Origin: Bin87 sp026710825 | GTDB lineage: Bacteria > Chloroflexota > Dehalococcoidia > Lucifugimonadales > UBA3495 | Direction of reading: 5' to 3' | DNA length: 64,000 bases | Assembly: GCA_965232815.1 (NCBI GenBank) | Contig: OZ247427.1 | Location: 3,100,001-3,164,000, forward strand | Shown: one piece after another, positions 26,457-34,548 of the stretch | Layout: the number at the start of each line of letters is the position of its first letter | Numbering within the stretch: the first letter of the stretch is position 1 | Notes under the pieces: generated by a model | What the model saw: only the letters and a program-made list of their open reading frames with translations | What the model was told of the DNA's origin: nothing | The model's database searches: none | Position numbers and translations under genes: made by a program

Positions 26457-27992
26457 TCAGCCGACGGACTCGGTTACGCTGGCGGTGAAATGATCCACCA
26501 ATGCGTCGGCCAACCCTTCGACGTTATGTTCAGAGGCCACGATGTCTACCGTAAGGCCCAATTCTTCAGCGGTTGCGGCAGTTATGGGACCGATGCAGGC
26601 GATGAGACATTCGTCCAGCACATGCCGGTCGTCACCCAAGATTTCCAGCAGATTCCGCACGGTCGAGGAACTGGTGAACGATACCACATCCATGCCGTAT
26701 TGGAACGCATCACGGGCCCGTTCCTCGATGCCCGAGGGCCTGCTGTTGGTGTACGCGGGAACGCGGCGCACGTTGGCTCCCAGGCCGGACAATCCAGACG
26801 CCAAGGCATCGCGAGCGATGGCGGATCCGGGGAGCAGAACCTCATGACCAGTCCAGTCGACCTTGGACAACTCGGCGACCACCTCTTCGGATACGGAGCG
26901 CCTGGGAACAAAATCGGGTTCGATGCCGTGCTGGCGCAAGGCATACCCGGTGGCGGGCCCGATGGAGCCGACGGTTGCGCCGGCGAAATAACGGGCATCC
27001 ATGCCGAGCGAACACAGGCGTTGCCACACGTACTGCACGGCGTTGACGCTGGTGAATATCACCCAACGACCGGGAGCGCCGGCGGTTTCGCGGAGCACGC
27101 GGTCGAGTTCGGAATAGTCGTCGAGCGGCTGGATTTCGATGGAGGGCAGTTCCACGGGTTCTGCGCCAAGCTCAGCCAGCAGGTCGATGAAACGGGAGGC
27201 CTGGGTGCGGGAACGGGTCACCAAGACGCGCTTGCCCCACAGCGGGCGTTGGTCGAACCAGGCGATTTCACCACGCAAGGCGGCGACCGAACCGATAACC
27301 ACGATGACGGGAGCGCCGATGCCGGCCTGGCGGCCAAGATCGACGATGTTTGAGAGCTGGCCGGTGATGGCGCGCTGGCGACTCCAGGTACCCCATTGGA
27401 TCAGGGCGGCCGGAGTGTCGGCGGACATTCCGTTTTCGCACAGGGTTTGCACGATGCCGGGCAGGGTGGCCCAGCCCATCAATGCGACCAACGTGCCGCC
27501 GGTTTTCGCCAGGGCCGCCCAGTCGGTCCTGGTCTGACCCTTGGTGGGATCCTCCGAGCCGGTAACGATGGTGACGGAGGTTGATATCCCGCGGTGGGTT
27601 ACCGGAATGCCGGCGTAGGCCGCGGCTGCGACGGCGGACGTCACGCCGGGGACCACTTCAAAGGGGACGCCGGCAGCGACCAACGCCTGGGCTTCCTCGC
27701 CTCCGCGCCCGAACACGAAGGGATCGCCGCCCTTGAGCCTAACGACAGTTTTGCCGGCCAAGCCCTCGGCGACGAGGAGGGCGTTGATCTGAGATTGGTT
27801 CAGAGCCTGGCGGCCGCGCTCCTTGCCGACGAAAACGGTTTCGGCGTTGGGGGCAAGTTCGAGGAGCGACGGGTCCAACAGGCGATCGTAGACCACGACG
27901 TCGGCGATGCCCAACGCGCGCTCGCCCTTGCGGGTGAGCAGTCCGGGATCGCCGGGCCCCGCTCCGACCAGATAGACCCTGCCGGTTGCCAC
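26457..27992 (-). CDS. cobA-hemD: fused uroporphyrinogen-III C-methyltransferase and uroporphyrinogen-III synthase
   Basis: 511 residues from a GTG at 27992, 11 bases after the hemC stop. Residues 1-~245 are the SAM-dependent methyltransferase: VYLVGAGPGDPGLLTRKGER, then KGGDPFVFGRGGEEA and PVTHRGISTSVTIVTG. It makes precorrin-2. Residues ~255-511 are HemD (GKRVLVTRSRTQASRF, then VDVVSFTSSSTVRNLLEIL, written with M for the first V), which closes the ring as uroporphyrinogen III. Such fusions channel the ring toward siroheme and cobalamin. With sirC and ahbAB in the operon, the direction is siroheme and then heme. The much longer open frame upstream is a shadow of hemC. Confidence 0.93.
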   Translation of the reverse strand: MATGRVYLVGAGPGDPGLLTRKGERALGIADVVVYDRLLDPSLLELAPNAETVFVGKERGRQALNQSQINALLVAEGLAGKTVVRLKGGDPFVFGRGGEEAQALVAAGVPFEVVPGVTSAVAAAAYAGIPVTHRGISTSVTIVTGSEDPTKGQTRTDWAALAKTGGTLVALMGWATLPGIVQTLCENGMSADTPAALIQWGTWSRQRAITGQLSNIVDLGRQAGIGAPVIVVIGSVAALRGEIAWFDQRPLWGKRVLVTRSRTQASRFIDLLAELGAEPVELPSIEIQPLDDYSELDRVLRETAGAPGRWVIFTSVNAVQYVWQRLCSLGMDARYFAGATVGSIGPATGYALRQHGIEPDFVPRRSVSEEVVAELSKVDWTGHEVLLPGSAIARDALASGLSGLGANVRRVPAYTNSRPSGIEERARDAFQYGMDVVSFTSSSTVRNLLEILGDDRHVLDECLIACIGPITAATAEELGLTVDIVASEHNVEGLADALVDHFTASVTESVG

Positions 27993-28003
27993 GATTGGTT
28001 CCG

Positions 28004-28939
28004 CTAGCCGGCCAGGAGAGCGCCGGCACCCTGTTCGCGCAGGGCATCCCACGCCGCCTCGGCGAGGGCGGCGGGTGCGCCGGCCTGGCCGTTCAGAGCG
28101 GTGCGGAAACTCTGTGTGCCGTCGGGGGCACCGACGAACGCGTTGAGCAGCAGTCCGTCGGCGGGACCGGCGACGGTGGCGTAAGCGCCGACGGGAACCT
28201 GACAGCCACCGCCAATTGCCTCGAGGAAAGCGCGTTCCGCGTTCACAGCGGACGCCGTCTCGGCGTGGTCGATGGTGGACATCACGCCGGTCAACCAAGA
28301 GTCGTCGGCGCGGATTTCGACCGCCATCGCGCCCTGACCGGGCGGGGGCACGAAGTCCTCGGGCGCGAGATACTCGGTGATGACGTCCTCGAGGCCCATG
28401 CGCACGAGACCCGCGGCGGCGAGGATGGTGCCATCGCACTCGTCGCCGGAGGCTTTACGGAGGCGGGTATCGACGTTGCCGCGGATGGGGACAATTTCGA
28501 CATCGGGGCGCTTTTCGGCGATCTGAGCGGCGCGACGAGGGCTGCTGGTGCCGATGCGCGCGCCGGCGGGGAAGTCGGCCAAGGTGGAGCCAAGATGGGA
28601 TACGAGAACGTCCCGGGGATCGGCGCGCTCGAGGACAGCACCGATGATCATTCCATCGGGCAGCGCGGTGGGCATGTCCTTGAGGCTGTGGACCGCCATG
28701 TCGATCTCGCCGGATTCGAGGCGCCGCTCGATCTCCTTGACGAAAACGCCGAGACCCATGCCGGCCAACGGGGCCGTGCGGTTGGCGTCGCCCTGGGTGG
28801 TTACGGTGACCACCTCGAAGCGCAGGTCGGGATGCGCGTTGCGCAACGCCGCCATGGTGAGTTCGGTCTGGATGAGCGCGAGCCGGCTGCCACGTGTGCC
28901 GATCCGGACGACGCTGCGGGCGCCGTTATCGACGGCCAC
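28004..28939 (-). CDS. hemC: porphobilinogen deaminase (hydroxymethylbilane synthase)
   Basis: 311 residues from the GTG at 28939, overlapping the end of hemA by 14 bases. It links four porphobilinogens to hydroxymethylbilane. RIGTRGSRLALIQTE is the N-terminal signature, SLKDMPTALPDGM and GTSSPRRAAQI are the active-site segments, and GGGCQVPVGAYA holds the Cys that carries the dipyrromethane cofactor. A longer frame reaching to 29059 would overlap hemA by more than 130 bases and is rejected. Confidence 0.94.
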   Translation of the reverse strand: MAVDNGARSVVRIGTRGSRLALIQTELTMAALRNAHPDLRFEVVTVTTQGDANRTAPLAGMGLGVFVKEIERRLESGEIDMAVHSLKDMPTALPDGMIIGAVLERADPRDVLVSHLGSTLADFPAGARIGTSSPRRAAQIAEKRPDVEIVPIRGNVDTRLRKASGDECDGTILAAAGLVRMGLEDVITEYLAPEDFVPPPGQGAMAVEIRADDSWLTGVMSTIDHAETASAVNAERAFLEAIGGGCQVPVGAYATVAGPADGLLLNAFVGAPDGTQSFRTALNGQAGAPAALAEAAWDALREQGAGALLAG

Positions 28940-30206
28940 GACGCCTACCGCCGGATGAATCCTCTCCGAACATGCGACGCGCGGCCGGATAGATGGCAGC
29001 GCTGTCGCTGGACCGCAACTCGGCGGTGGGCCGGTGCAGCAACTTCTTGACCAGGGCATTGGTCATGGCATCGAGGCGGTCCGCGAGTTCGCTGTCGGGG
29101 TCTGCGCCCAACAGTTTCAGGGTGCGGTCGATCTCCTGCCTACGCACGGCGTCGGCGCGCTGGCGCATTGAGACGGCCAATTCCATGGTGTCGGAGGAGT
29201 TCCACCACTCGACGAAGCGGTCAACCTCAGAGTCGATGATGTCCCCGGCGCGGCGGATGTCACCCTGCATGCTGTCGAGGTTGATTTCGGCAGCCTGGCC
29301 CAAGGCGTCGATGTCGAACAGTCGGACACACGCCAGATCGCCGGCGACCGGGTCGATGTCCCGGGGTACGGCGATGTCGATCATCAGGATCGGATCAGTT
29401 GCTGTGCGCTGGGCCATCGCATCTGCGACCATGGCAGCATCGACGACGTAGCCGGGCGAGCCGGTGCTGCTGATGACGAGATCGGCTTCCGACAGAGCCT
29501 GAGGGAGATTTTCGAATGGTGTGGCGACACCGCCGAGTTCCCTCGCCAACTCTTCGGCGCGCCACTGGGTCCGATTGGTTACGGTGATCTGACTGACGCC
29601 GGCGTCGGACAGGGCGCGGGCGACCATGCGCCCGGCGTCGCCGGCACCGATTACGAGGGCGCGGCGGTCGTCCAGGCGGTCGAACATGCCACGGGCCAAC
29701 TGGACGGCGGCACGGCTGACGGACCGGGAATGCTGGCCGATGCTGGTCTCGCGATGGACGCGGCGACCGGCCCGCAAGGCGGAGTGGAACACGCGGGTCA
29801 GCGGGCTTTTGGTGTGCCCGCCCTCGGTGGCGGCGCTAAACGACGCGCGAACCTGACCGAGGATCTGACGCTCGCCGACGATCATGGACTCCAAGCCACC
29901 GGCGACGCGGAACAGGTGGGAAACACAGTCGGTTTCCCACAACTGGTAGACGTGCCGCTCCAGTTCGGGGCCGGGAACGCCGGAGTAACCGATCATGAAA
30001 TCCCCGACGCGCCCTACCAACCCGATATCGTCGGGATCGTAGACGTAGACCTCAGTGCGGTTGCAGGTGGAGAGGATCGCGGCCTGGGGGACGTATTCCG
30101 AAAGCTGCGTGAGAGCCTCGGGCAACTGCTCGCGCTCCACACTGAGGCGCTCGCGGACGTCAACCGGAGCGGTGCGGTGGTCGAGTCCGAGGACGAGGAG
30201 GCTCAA
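28926..30206 (-). CDS. hemA: glutamyl-tRNA reductase
   Basis: 426 residues. It reduces glutamyl-tRNA to glutamate-1-semialdehyde with NADPH, the committed step of the C5 pathway. The nucleophilic Cys is in LSTCNRTEVYVYD. RALVIGAGDAGRMVARAL is the NADPH fold, and GGLESMIVGERQILGQVR is the conserved core. The TTG start overlaps the sirC stop as TTGA, and GAGGCGG lies just upstream, so translation is coupled. Other long in-frame extensions run into sirC and are rejected. Confidence 0.94.
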   Translation of the reverse strand: MSLLVLGLDHRTAPVDVRERLSVEREQLPEALTQLSEYVPQAAILSTCNRTEVYVYDPDDIGLVGRVGDFMIGYSGVPGPELERHVYQLWETDCVSHLFRVAGGLESMIVGERQILGQVRASFSAATEGGHTKSPLTRVFHSALRAGRRVHRETSIGQHSRSVSRAAVQLARGMFDRLDDRRALVIGAGDAGRMVARALSDAGVSQITVTNRTQWRAEELARELGGVATPFENLPQALSEADLVISSTGSPGYVVDAAMVADAMAQRTATDPILMIDIAVPRDIDPVAGDLACVRLFDIDALGQAAEINLDSMQGDIRRAGDIIDSEVDRFVEWWNSSDTMELAVSMRQRADAVRRQEIDRTLKLLGADPDSELADRLDAMTNALVKKLLHRPTAELRSSDSAAIYPAARRMFGEDSSGGRRRGRR

Positions 30207-30922
30207 CTGACCGCCTCCGCCGCTCGCAACGCGGCCCGCTTGGCGCAGCCTCCGGTTTTGCAACTGGCCAGGTCGTCGCACATTCCGGGGATGGTGTCGT
30301 CCTGCAATTGGGCCAGGATGATGTCGACCGCGCGATCCTCATCGCCATGCTGGACCATCTCCAGCAGATCCTCGGTGATGACGCATTGCCAACGGGTGGG
30401 GTCGATGACGGTGCGTTTGTCCTTGATGACGCGTCGGGCGCGGCCCAAGGCGCCGGCGAGGTCGGCCCATTTGAGCGCAGGGGCTTCGGCCAAGGTCTCG
30501 CGCAGTTTCCGGGCGAGGGCCGGGCTGGCGCCGCCGGTAGAGACCGCCAGGGTGACGGGATCACGGCGGACTATGGACGGGGCGATGAACGAGCACTGGT
30601 CGGGGTCGTCAACGACGTTGAGCAGGACACCGCGCTGTTCGGCTTCCTCGTAGATCTGCCGGTTGACGTGCCAGACGTTGGTAGCGGCCACGGCGATGAA
30701 CGCGCCGTCCAGATCACCTTCCCGGTATTCGCGCTGTTGGAACGTTATGTCGCCAAGCTCGGCGGCGCGCTTGATGCCGGCGGTGGCGTCGGGACTGATG
30801 ACGGTGATGGTTGCGCCGGCATCACGCAGGGCTGCGATTTTTCCCTGGGCGATGGTGCCACCGCCGAGGATCACGCAGCGTTTGCCGGCGAGGTTGAGGT
30901 AAACGGGATAGTATTCAGGCAT
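30203..30922 (-). CDS. sirC: precorrin-2 dehydrogenase (siroheme synthase N-terminal type)
   Basis: 239 residues. It oxidises precorrin-2 to sirohydrochlorin with NAD+. The N-terminal Rossmann motif is CVILGGGTIAQGKIAALRDA. LNVVDDPDQCSFIAPSIVRR and LAVSTGGASPALARKLRE are the family blocks. An unusual tail of about 25 residues has CDDLASCKTGGCAKR, three Cys of unknown purpose. No separate ferrochelatase gene (SirB/CbiX) is seen here; the protein may also insert iron, as Met8/CysG do, or another gene does. Two bases separate it from ahbAB. Confidence 0.9.
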   Translation of the reverse strand: MPEYYPVYLNLAGKRCVILGGGTIAQGKIAALRDAGATITVISPDATAGIKRAAELGDITFQQREYREGDLDGAFIAVAATNVWHVNRQIYEEAEQRGVLLNVVDDPDQCSFIAPSIVRRDPVTLAVSTGGASPALARKLRETLAEAPALKWADLAGALGRARRVIKDKRTVIDPTRWQCVITEDLLEMVQHGDEDRAVDIILAQLQDDTIPGMCDDLASCKTGGCAKRAALRAAEAVS

Positions 30923-30924
30923 CG

Positions 30925-32004
30925 CTAGACCAGCGCCTCCGCCAACGCTTCGGCTTCCTCGGCAGTGTCCCAGAAACGCTCGTAATCCTCGACGAAGTAT
31001 CGGACCCGGGTCTTCTTGTACTCGCGGGTGCTGTAGAGCAGGAGGTTATCGCTGATGCCGGTGGCCTGGGCGATATCGCGGCCGATCTCCTCGCACTCGT
31101 CGCGGGTGGGAGCGTGAACCATGGTGAAGTGGCTGTACTCCCAATCGGGGAACGTGGGCCGTTCGTAGCAATGGGTAACCGCGGGGTTCTCGGCCATGAT
31201 CATGCCGACTTCCTCGGAACGTTCGGACGGAACCTTCCACACGATCATGGCGTTGGCGCGGAAACCGGAGCGGCGGTGGTAGAGGACCGCGCTGTAGCGG
31301 CGCATAAGCTTGCGGTCCTGGTACTCGGCGAGTTGGGCGAAAAATTCCTGAGTGGAGAGGCCCAACCGTTCGGCGATGGCGTCGAAGGGCCGGGAGACCA
31401 AGGTCAGGTCTTCCTGGGCTTCGCGGATGACCTGCTTGTCCCACTCGGTGATTTCCTGGGCCTGGTTCCAATCTGAGGCGGGTGTACGGGACTGGCCGAT
31501 GCCGTCGGGGTTGTAGTTGTAGGCGTCGCTGCGCTGCTTGACCATGTCAAAGTTTACGCCGATCTTGAAGAACCGGATGGTGGGCATGATCCGGAATTCG
31601 ATGGCGCCGGTTTTTTCGGCCATCCACTTGACGGTGGTTTCGAGGTCGCCATCCGGGGGGACGGCGAGGGTGAACCAGAGGTTGTAGTAGGAGCCCTCGC
31701 GGGCGTAGTTGTGGCTGACGCCGGGATGGCGATTGATAAAAATTGCGCCATCGTGCAGGTCGCCATCACCGTAGGCGAAAGCGACGAGGGTGGTCTTGTA
31801 TCCCAAGCGGCGGGTGTCGAAAATCGCGCTGATCTGGCGGACCACGTTCTGCCGTTTTAGTTCGGCGAGACGGGACAGCAGATCGTCCTCGGTGATACCC
31901 AGATCCTCGGCGATGGCCTGGTAGGGCTCCTCGATGACCGGGAAATTGCTCTGAATGATGTTCAGAAGCTTGCGGTCGGTAATGTCCATTGCGTCAGTAG
32001 TCAT
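30925..32004 (-). CDS. ahbAB: fused siroheme decarboxylase (AhbA-AhbB type, Lrp/AsnC fold)
   Basis: 359 residues made of two related halves. Residues ~8-165 begin with the winged helix ITDRKLLNIIQSNFPVIEEP and the AsnC-type sensor fold with VSHNYAREGSYYNLWFTLAV. Residues ~185-345 repeat it (TEWDKQVIREAQEDLTLVSR, then VTHCYERPTFPDWEYSHFTM). The H-N/C-Y-x-R motifs are those of the heme d1/siroheme decarboxylase family. In the siroheme-dependent heme pathway AhbA and AhbB form a heterodimer that makes 12,18-didecarboxysiroheme; here both are one chain. The ATG overlaps the regulator's stop as ATGA. A pure transcription-factor role is less likely given the operon. Confidence 0.85.
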   Translation of the reverse strand: MTTDAMDITDRKLLNIIQSNFPVIEEPYQAIAEDLGITEDDLLSRLAELKRQNVVRQISAIFDTRRLGYKTTLVAFAYGDGDLHDGAIFINRHPGVSHNYAREGSYYNLWFTLAVPPDGDLETTVKWMAEKTGAIEFRIMPTIRFFKIGVNFDMVKQRSDAYNYNPDGIGQSRTPASDWNQAQEITEWDKQVIREAQEDLTLVSRPFDAIAERLGLSTQEFFAQLAEYQDRKLMRRYSAVLYHRRSGFRANAMIVWKVPSERSEEVGMIMAENPAVTHCYERPTFPDWEYSHFTMVHAPTRDECEEIGRDIAQATGISDNLLLYSTREYKKTRVRYFVEDYERFWDTAEEAEALAEALV

Positions 32005-32672
32005 CCGTTTTCACCTACGTTAGCCGTGGCCGTTATGGGTTGACCCGGCTTTTCCTGGATCAAAGTCAAGCGAGTGCTGTAAGCGTCCACCAGTCCGAGC
32101 AGCACCTGATCGGAGATCTCGACCACCTGTTGGAGGCGGTCGGGGGGCACGGTTTCGACAACGGCCTGGCGGAAGAACAGAAAGGCCTGGACGCTGTCGG
32201 TGAGGGGGACGCCACGGGCGGCCATTTCCGAGCCGTACTCGTGGCCGAGCATGTGGGTTTCGGACAGGGTTTCGCCGCGACGCCGGCTGGTGGAATTCAT
32301 GGGGTTCTGCAGGAGGAGGGACAAGAGGCGCCGTCCGAACAAGCGCATCCGGTCGCGGCCCTCGGCCTGGAAACTCCTGAGCCACGTTTGCTTGGACATG
32401 TCGATCTGGCTCAAGTTCCGGCGGATGCGCCGCAGGACGGGAGCCTCGGGATCGTTGTCCTGTTGAGCGGCGGCGGCGGACCCGTTGGAACGTTCGCGGA
32501 CGAGGGCTTCCACGTCCTCGCGCAGGAACCGGCGGTGGCCGCCGGGGGTGCGGTAGACGGGCAAGCGACCCCGATCAGCCCACTGCCTCAGGGTCGCATC
32601 ATTTATACCGAGAGCCCGGCTGACAGCCCCCAAGGGCATCCAGCGGGACTCATTTGTCGTGTCAGTCGCCAC
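32001..32672 (-). CDS. MerR/excisionase-type regulator heading the heme operon
   Basis: 223 residues. The N-terminal ~60 form a MerR-like winged HTH (MPLGAVSRALGINDATLRQW, then LPVYRTPGGHRRFLREDVEA). The remaining ~150 residues are helical (FQAEGRDRMRLFGRRLLSLL, and SVQAFLFFRQAVVETVPPDR), like an all-helical sensory domain. It is the first gene of the heme operon and is coupled to ahbAB by an ATGA overlap. An inverted repeat (TGTAG, AAAA, CTACA) lies eight bases upstream of its start, inside the likely promoter-leader, and could be its own operator. I infer control of heme synthesis; the ligand is unknown. Confidence 0.75.
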   Translation of the reverse strand: MATDTTNESRWMPLGAVSRALGINDATLRQWADRGRLPVYRTPGGHRRFLREDVEALVRERSNGSAAAAQQDNDPEAPVLRRIRRNLSQIDMSKQTWLRSFQAEGRDRMRLFGRRLLSLLLQNPMNSTSRRRGETLSETHMLGHEYGSEMAARGVPLTDSVQAFLFFRQAVVETVPPDRLQQVVEISDQVLLGLVDAYSTRLTLIQEKPGQPITATANVGENG

Positions 32673-32679
32673 TAAAACC

Positions 32680-32693
32680 TGTAGAAAACTACA
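32680..32693 (-). promoter_or_regulatory. candidate operator of the heme operon
   Basis: TGTAG, AAAA, CTACA is a perfect 5-4-5 inverted repeat just upstream of the first gene and downstream of the probable promoter at 32727-32755, a position suited to repression. Confidence 0.4.
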
Positions 32694-32726
32694 TATTCTG
32701 CGAATAGCGGATGGTTTCGCGGAGAA

Positions 32727-32755
32727 ATCCTAGCATAACCTCCGGTTGAAATCAA
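32727..32755 (-). promoter_or_regulatory. probable sigma-70 promoter of the heme operon
   Basis: Read on the minus strand, TTGATT (complement of 32750-32755) and TAGGAT (complement of 32727-32732) are spaced by 17 bases, 55 bases before the regulator start. Confidence 0.45.
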
Positions 32756-32791
32756 CGACGGGGAGTCGGGAAAGGGCCAATTGGCACCCGT

Positions 32792-33643
32792 TCAGCAGGC
32801 GAGTTGGAGGGGGTTGGGGAGCTTGATTCGGAAGGTCTTCTCCAGGGCGCGCTGCCACAAGGGCGAGAGGGTGATGCGGTGCGGGTCCTGCGGTTTGGCC
32901 CACAGATGGGCGTGGCAGGAACAGCGCCGGGGAGCGTCGCCGCTCTCGTAGCATCCGTGGGGGTCTGGCTGGGCGGCCAGCGGCGCGGAGTTCAGTCTGA
33001 ACTTGCGGTTGATCTCCTGGTAGTTGGGCAGGCTCAGGATGTCCTGGATGCAGGTGAAATCGGGCGCGATGGGAAAGTCGGGCTGGCGCAGCCATAGCTT
33101 GTGGTGCCGCACGGGTTTGGGGTCGCCGGCGATGAGGCGCAGGGCATGGGTGATGAGGGATGCAACGCGGCGGCGCATGCGGCGGAGTTGGGTTTTACAG
33201 GGATGTACAGGATTTACAGGATGATTTGATTTGGTTGGATCGATGGCTCGTGGTTCGACAGGTTCACCGTGAGCGGATTTGGGGTGCGGTTTGGCGGGCG
33301 CGCCGTGAGCGGGTTTGGGGCGTGATGCGACGGGCGCACCGGGAACGCGTGTGGTTGAGATCTGCTGGGAGAGGGTGTGGGCCTGGCGGAATGTTTTGAG
33401 GTGGGAGCGGCTGAGGGTCTCGCCCACGATGTTGGCGTGGAGGACGATTTCCAACTGGCGTTGGGATTTGTGCTTCCAGCCCTGATGGACGGCTAAGGCC
33501 GTGGTGATGTGGGAGGCGGCGCGGCGCAATGACGCGGCGGCCTCGGCAGGGTCGTGGGTAGCCGGGTCGGGGGTAGATATGGCCCGGTCGGCCCGGTGCA
33601 GGAAGTCCCGGGCTTTGGCCTGGTGGTGGGAGAGTGTGCCCAT
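32792..33643 (-). CDS. hypothetical protein with HEPN-like N-terminus and in-frame repeat insert
   Basis: 283 residues; I do not recognise the family. Residues 1-~95 are helical (HHQAKARDFLHRADRAISTP, then SLRRAASHITTALAVHQGWK), reminiscent of HEPN-type proteins. Residues ~99-152 are low-complexity and translated from two dispersed DNA repeats: SAHGEPVEPRA comes from the GGTTCGACAGG repeat and NPVHPCKTQ from the ACAGGATTTACAGG repeat. The C-terminal ~130 residues look like a real conserved domain (RLIAGDPKPVRHHKLWLRQP, then SCHAHLWAKPQDPHRITLSP). The ATG at 33643 has AAGGAG twelve bases upstream. The repeats are in frame, so the gene may still be expressed. Confidence 0.55.
   Translation of the reverse strand: MGTLSHHQAKARDFLHRADRAISTPDPATHDPAEAAASLRRAASHITTALAVHQGWKHKSQRQLEIVLHANIVGETLSRSHLKTFRQAHTLSQQISTTRVPGAPVASRPKPAHGAPAKPHPKSAHGEPVEPRAIDPTKSNHPVNPVHPCKTQLRRMRRRVASLITHALRLIAGDPKPVRHHKLWLRQPDFPIAPDFTCIQDILSLPNYQEINRKFRLNSAPLAAQPDPHGCYESGDAPRRCSCHAHLWAKPQDPHRITLSPLWQRALEKTFRIKLPNPLQLAC
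33195..33282. repeat. two dispersed repeats inside the hypothetical gene
   Basis: At 33195-33222 is ACAGGGATGTACAGG plus ATTTACAGGATGATTTG, the repeat also found near 34203 and 35275. At 33251-33277 is GGTTCGACAGGTTCACCGTG plus AGCGGAT, also found at 34331, 36363 and 58970. Both are translated in frame by the gene on the minus strand. Confidence 0.7.
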
Positions 33644-34281
33644 GCTGGATGGTTGCTCCTTGATATGGGTTGGGCGAATGAATTTTCGGTCCTGCATGTG
33701 TTGGCGGTGGCGATCCTCCTGGTGGTATTGCGGTGGGGTGTTTTGTTGTTGGCGTTGGCGCTAGCGGTGGTGGTTGGTTGGTTTGGGGTTTAGGAGGTTC
33801 AGGGTGTCGGCGCTACGGTCGCAGAGCGTGTGGTGCGATATTGAGTCCTAGAGTTCCACGTGCTGACCGCCTTGGTTGATGAGGGAATGAATCCCTCATG
33901 CTGCCCACTCCCGCGTATGGAGAGAGGGAACATGCGACCCTCGTGGAGCGGTGGAGACACCCGCCGTACTGGTCAAGGCCATGCTGCGGAAGAAGACAAC
34001 CTCAGGCGCGAGCCAGCGATGCAAATGGTCCGACGATTGTTGACCGTTTAGTCCTGAACCTCTGGTTGACCCCTTTTGGTGGAAATTTCCGGTCGGGCGG
34101 TGGGCCGTGGCCACGGGCCGGTTGCCTGACGTGGAGTACAGTGTAGAGAACGGGCGTGCGCATGGACAATGGGTGGATGTCATTGGGTTTTTATTTGCAC
34201 GGATGGGCAGGATTTACAGGATGATGGATTGGGTTGGGTCAGTGATTGCGAGATCTGGGAATGGATGAGGTTGTGGGTTGC

Positions 34282-34309
34282 TGGATTCCTGCTTCCGCAG
34301 GAATGACGG
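34282..34309. repeat. dispersed palindrome, TTCCTGC family
   Basis: TGGATTCCTGC, four bases, GCAGGAATGACGG. Other copies: 36207, 36663, 41290, 47503, 53949 and 59168, always with the asymmetric TGGATT on one side and ATGACG on the other. Confidence 0.75.
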
Positions 34310-34350
34310 TTGGGGTGGCGGGGATGTTGGTGGTTCGACCGGGTCACCGT

Positions 34351-34420
34351 GAGCGGACTATATTGAGTGGACTATATTGAGTGGACTATATTGAGTGGAC
34401 TGCATTGAGCGGACTGCATT
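34351..34420. repeat. tandem repeat, five copies of a 14-base unit
   Basis: The unit GAGTGGACTATATT occurs exactly five times in a row; copies 1 and 5 have GAGCGG, and copies 4 and 5 have GCATT for TATATT. It extends the last part of a GGTTCGAC...GAGCGGA repeat, so it seems to have grown from that element. Confidence 0.9.
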
Positions 34421-34548
34421 ACCTTGGGGCGGGAGTCGAATGGGATTGATGGCGAGGAAACGTTTGGTTGACCGGGGCCGGTTTGGGTTTTAGACTGTTT
34501 CGCCGTGAGATATTTGGTTGACATTTCGATGTATGGAATCGGGCGCAT

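Larger units (their letters stand above)
33644..34548. other. 900-base non-coding stretch with stem-loops and repeats
   Basis: No convincing gene is seen. It contains an ATGAGGGA/TCCCTCAT hairpin (about 33880-33900), GAGGG/CCCTC and GCGG/CCGC stem-loops (33920-33966), and the palindrome CCGTGGCCACGG near 34105. After these come the ACAGGATTTACAGG repeat (34203-34226), the TTCCTGC/GCAGGAA palindrome (34282-34309), a GGTTCGAC repeat (34332-34360) and a 5 x 14-base tandem repeat. The first third (33793-34145) has the look of a structured RNA or the end of a retroelement, but I cannot name it. Confidence 0.4.

Noticed and set aside
27993..28439. N-terminal extension of cobA-hemD into hemC
   Set aside because: The added ~150 residues are Arg-rich out-of-frame hemC text; homology starts at the GTG at 27992.
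27986..29050. 354-codon plus-strand frame opposite hemC
   Set aside because: Shadow frame; hemC has all family motifs.
33860..34183. Small open frames on both strands in the non-coding stretch
   Set aside because: They overlap the stem-loops, lack ribosome sites and have no recognisable sequence; a structured RNA or decayed element fits better.
34518..34523. TTGACA as a promoter of the MIP gene
   Set aside because: No -10 box at a usable distance; an intrinsic terminator follows at once.
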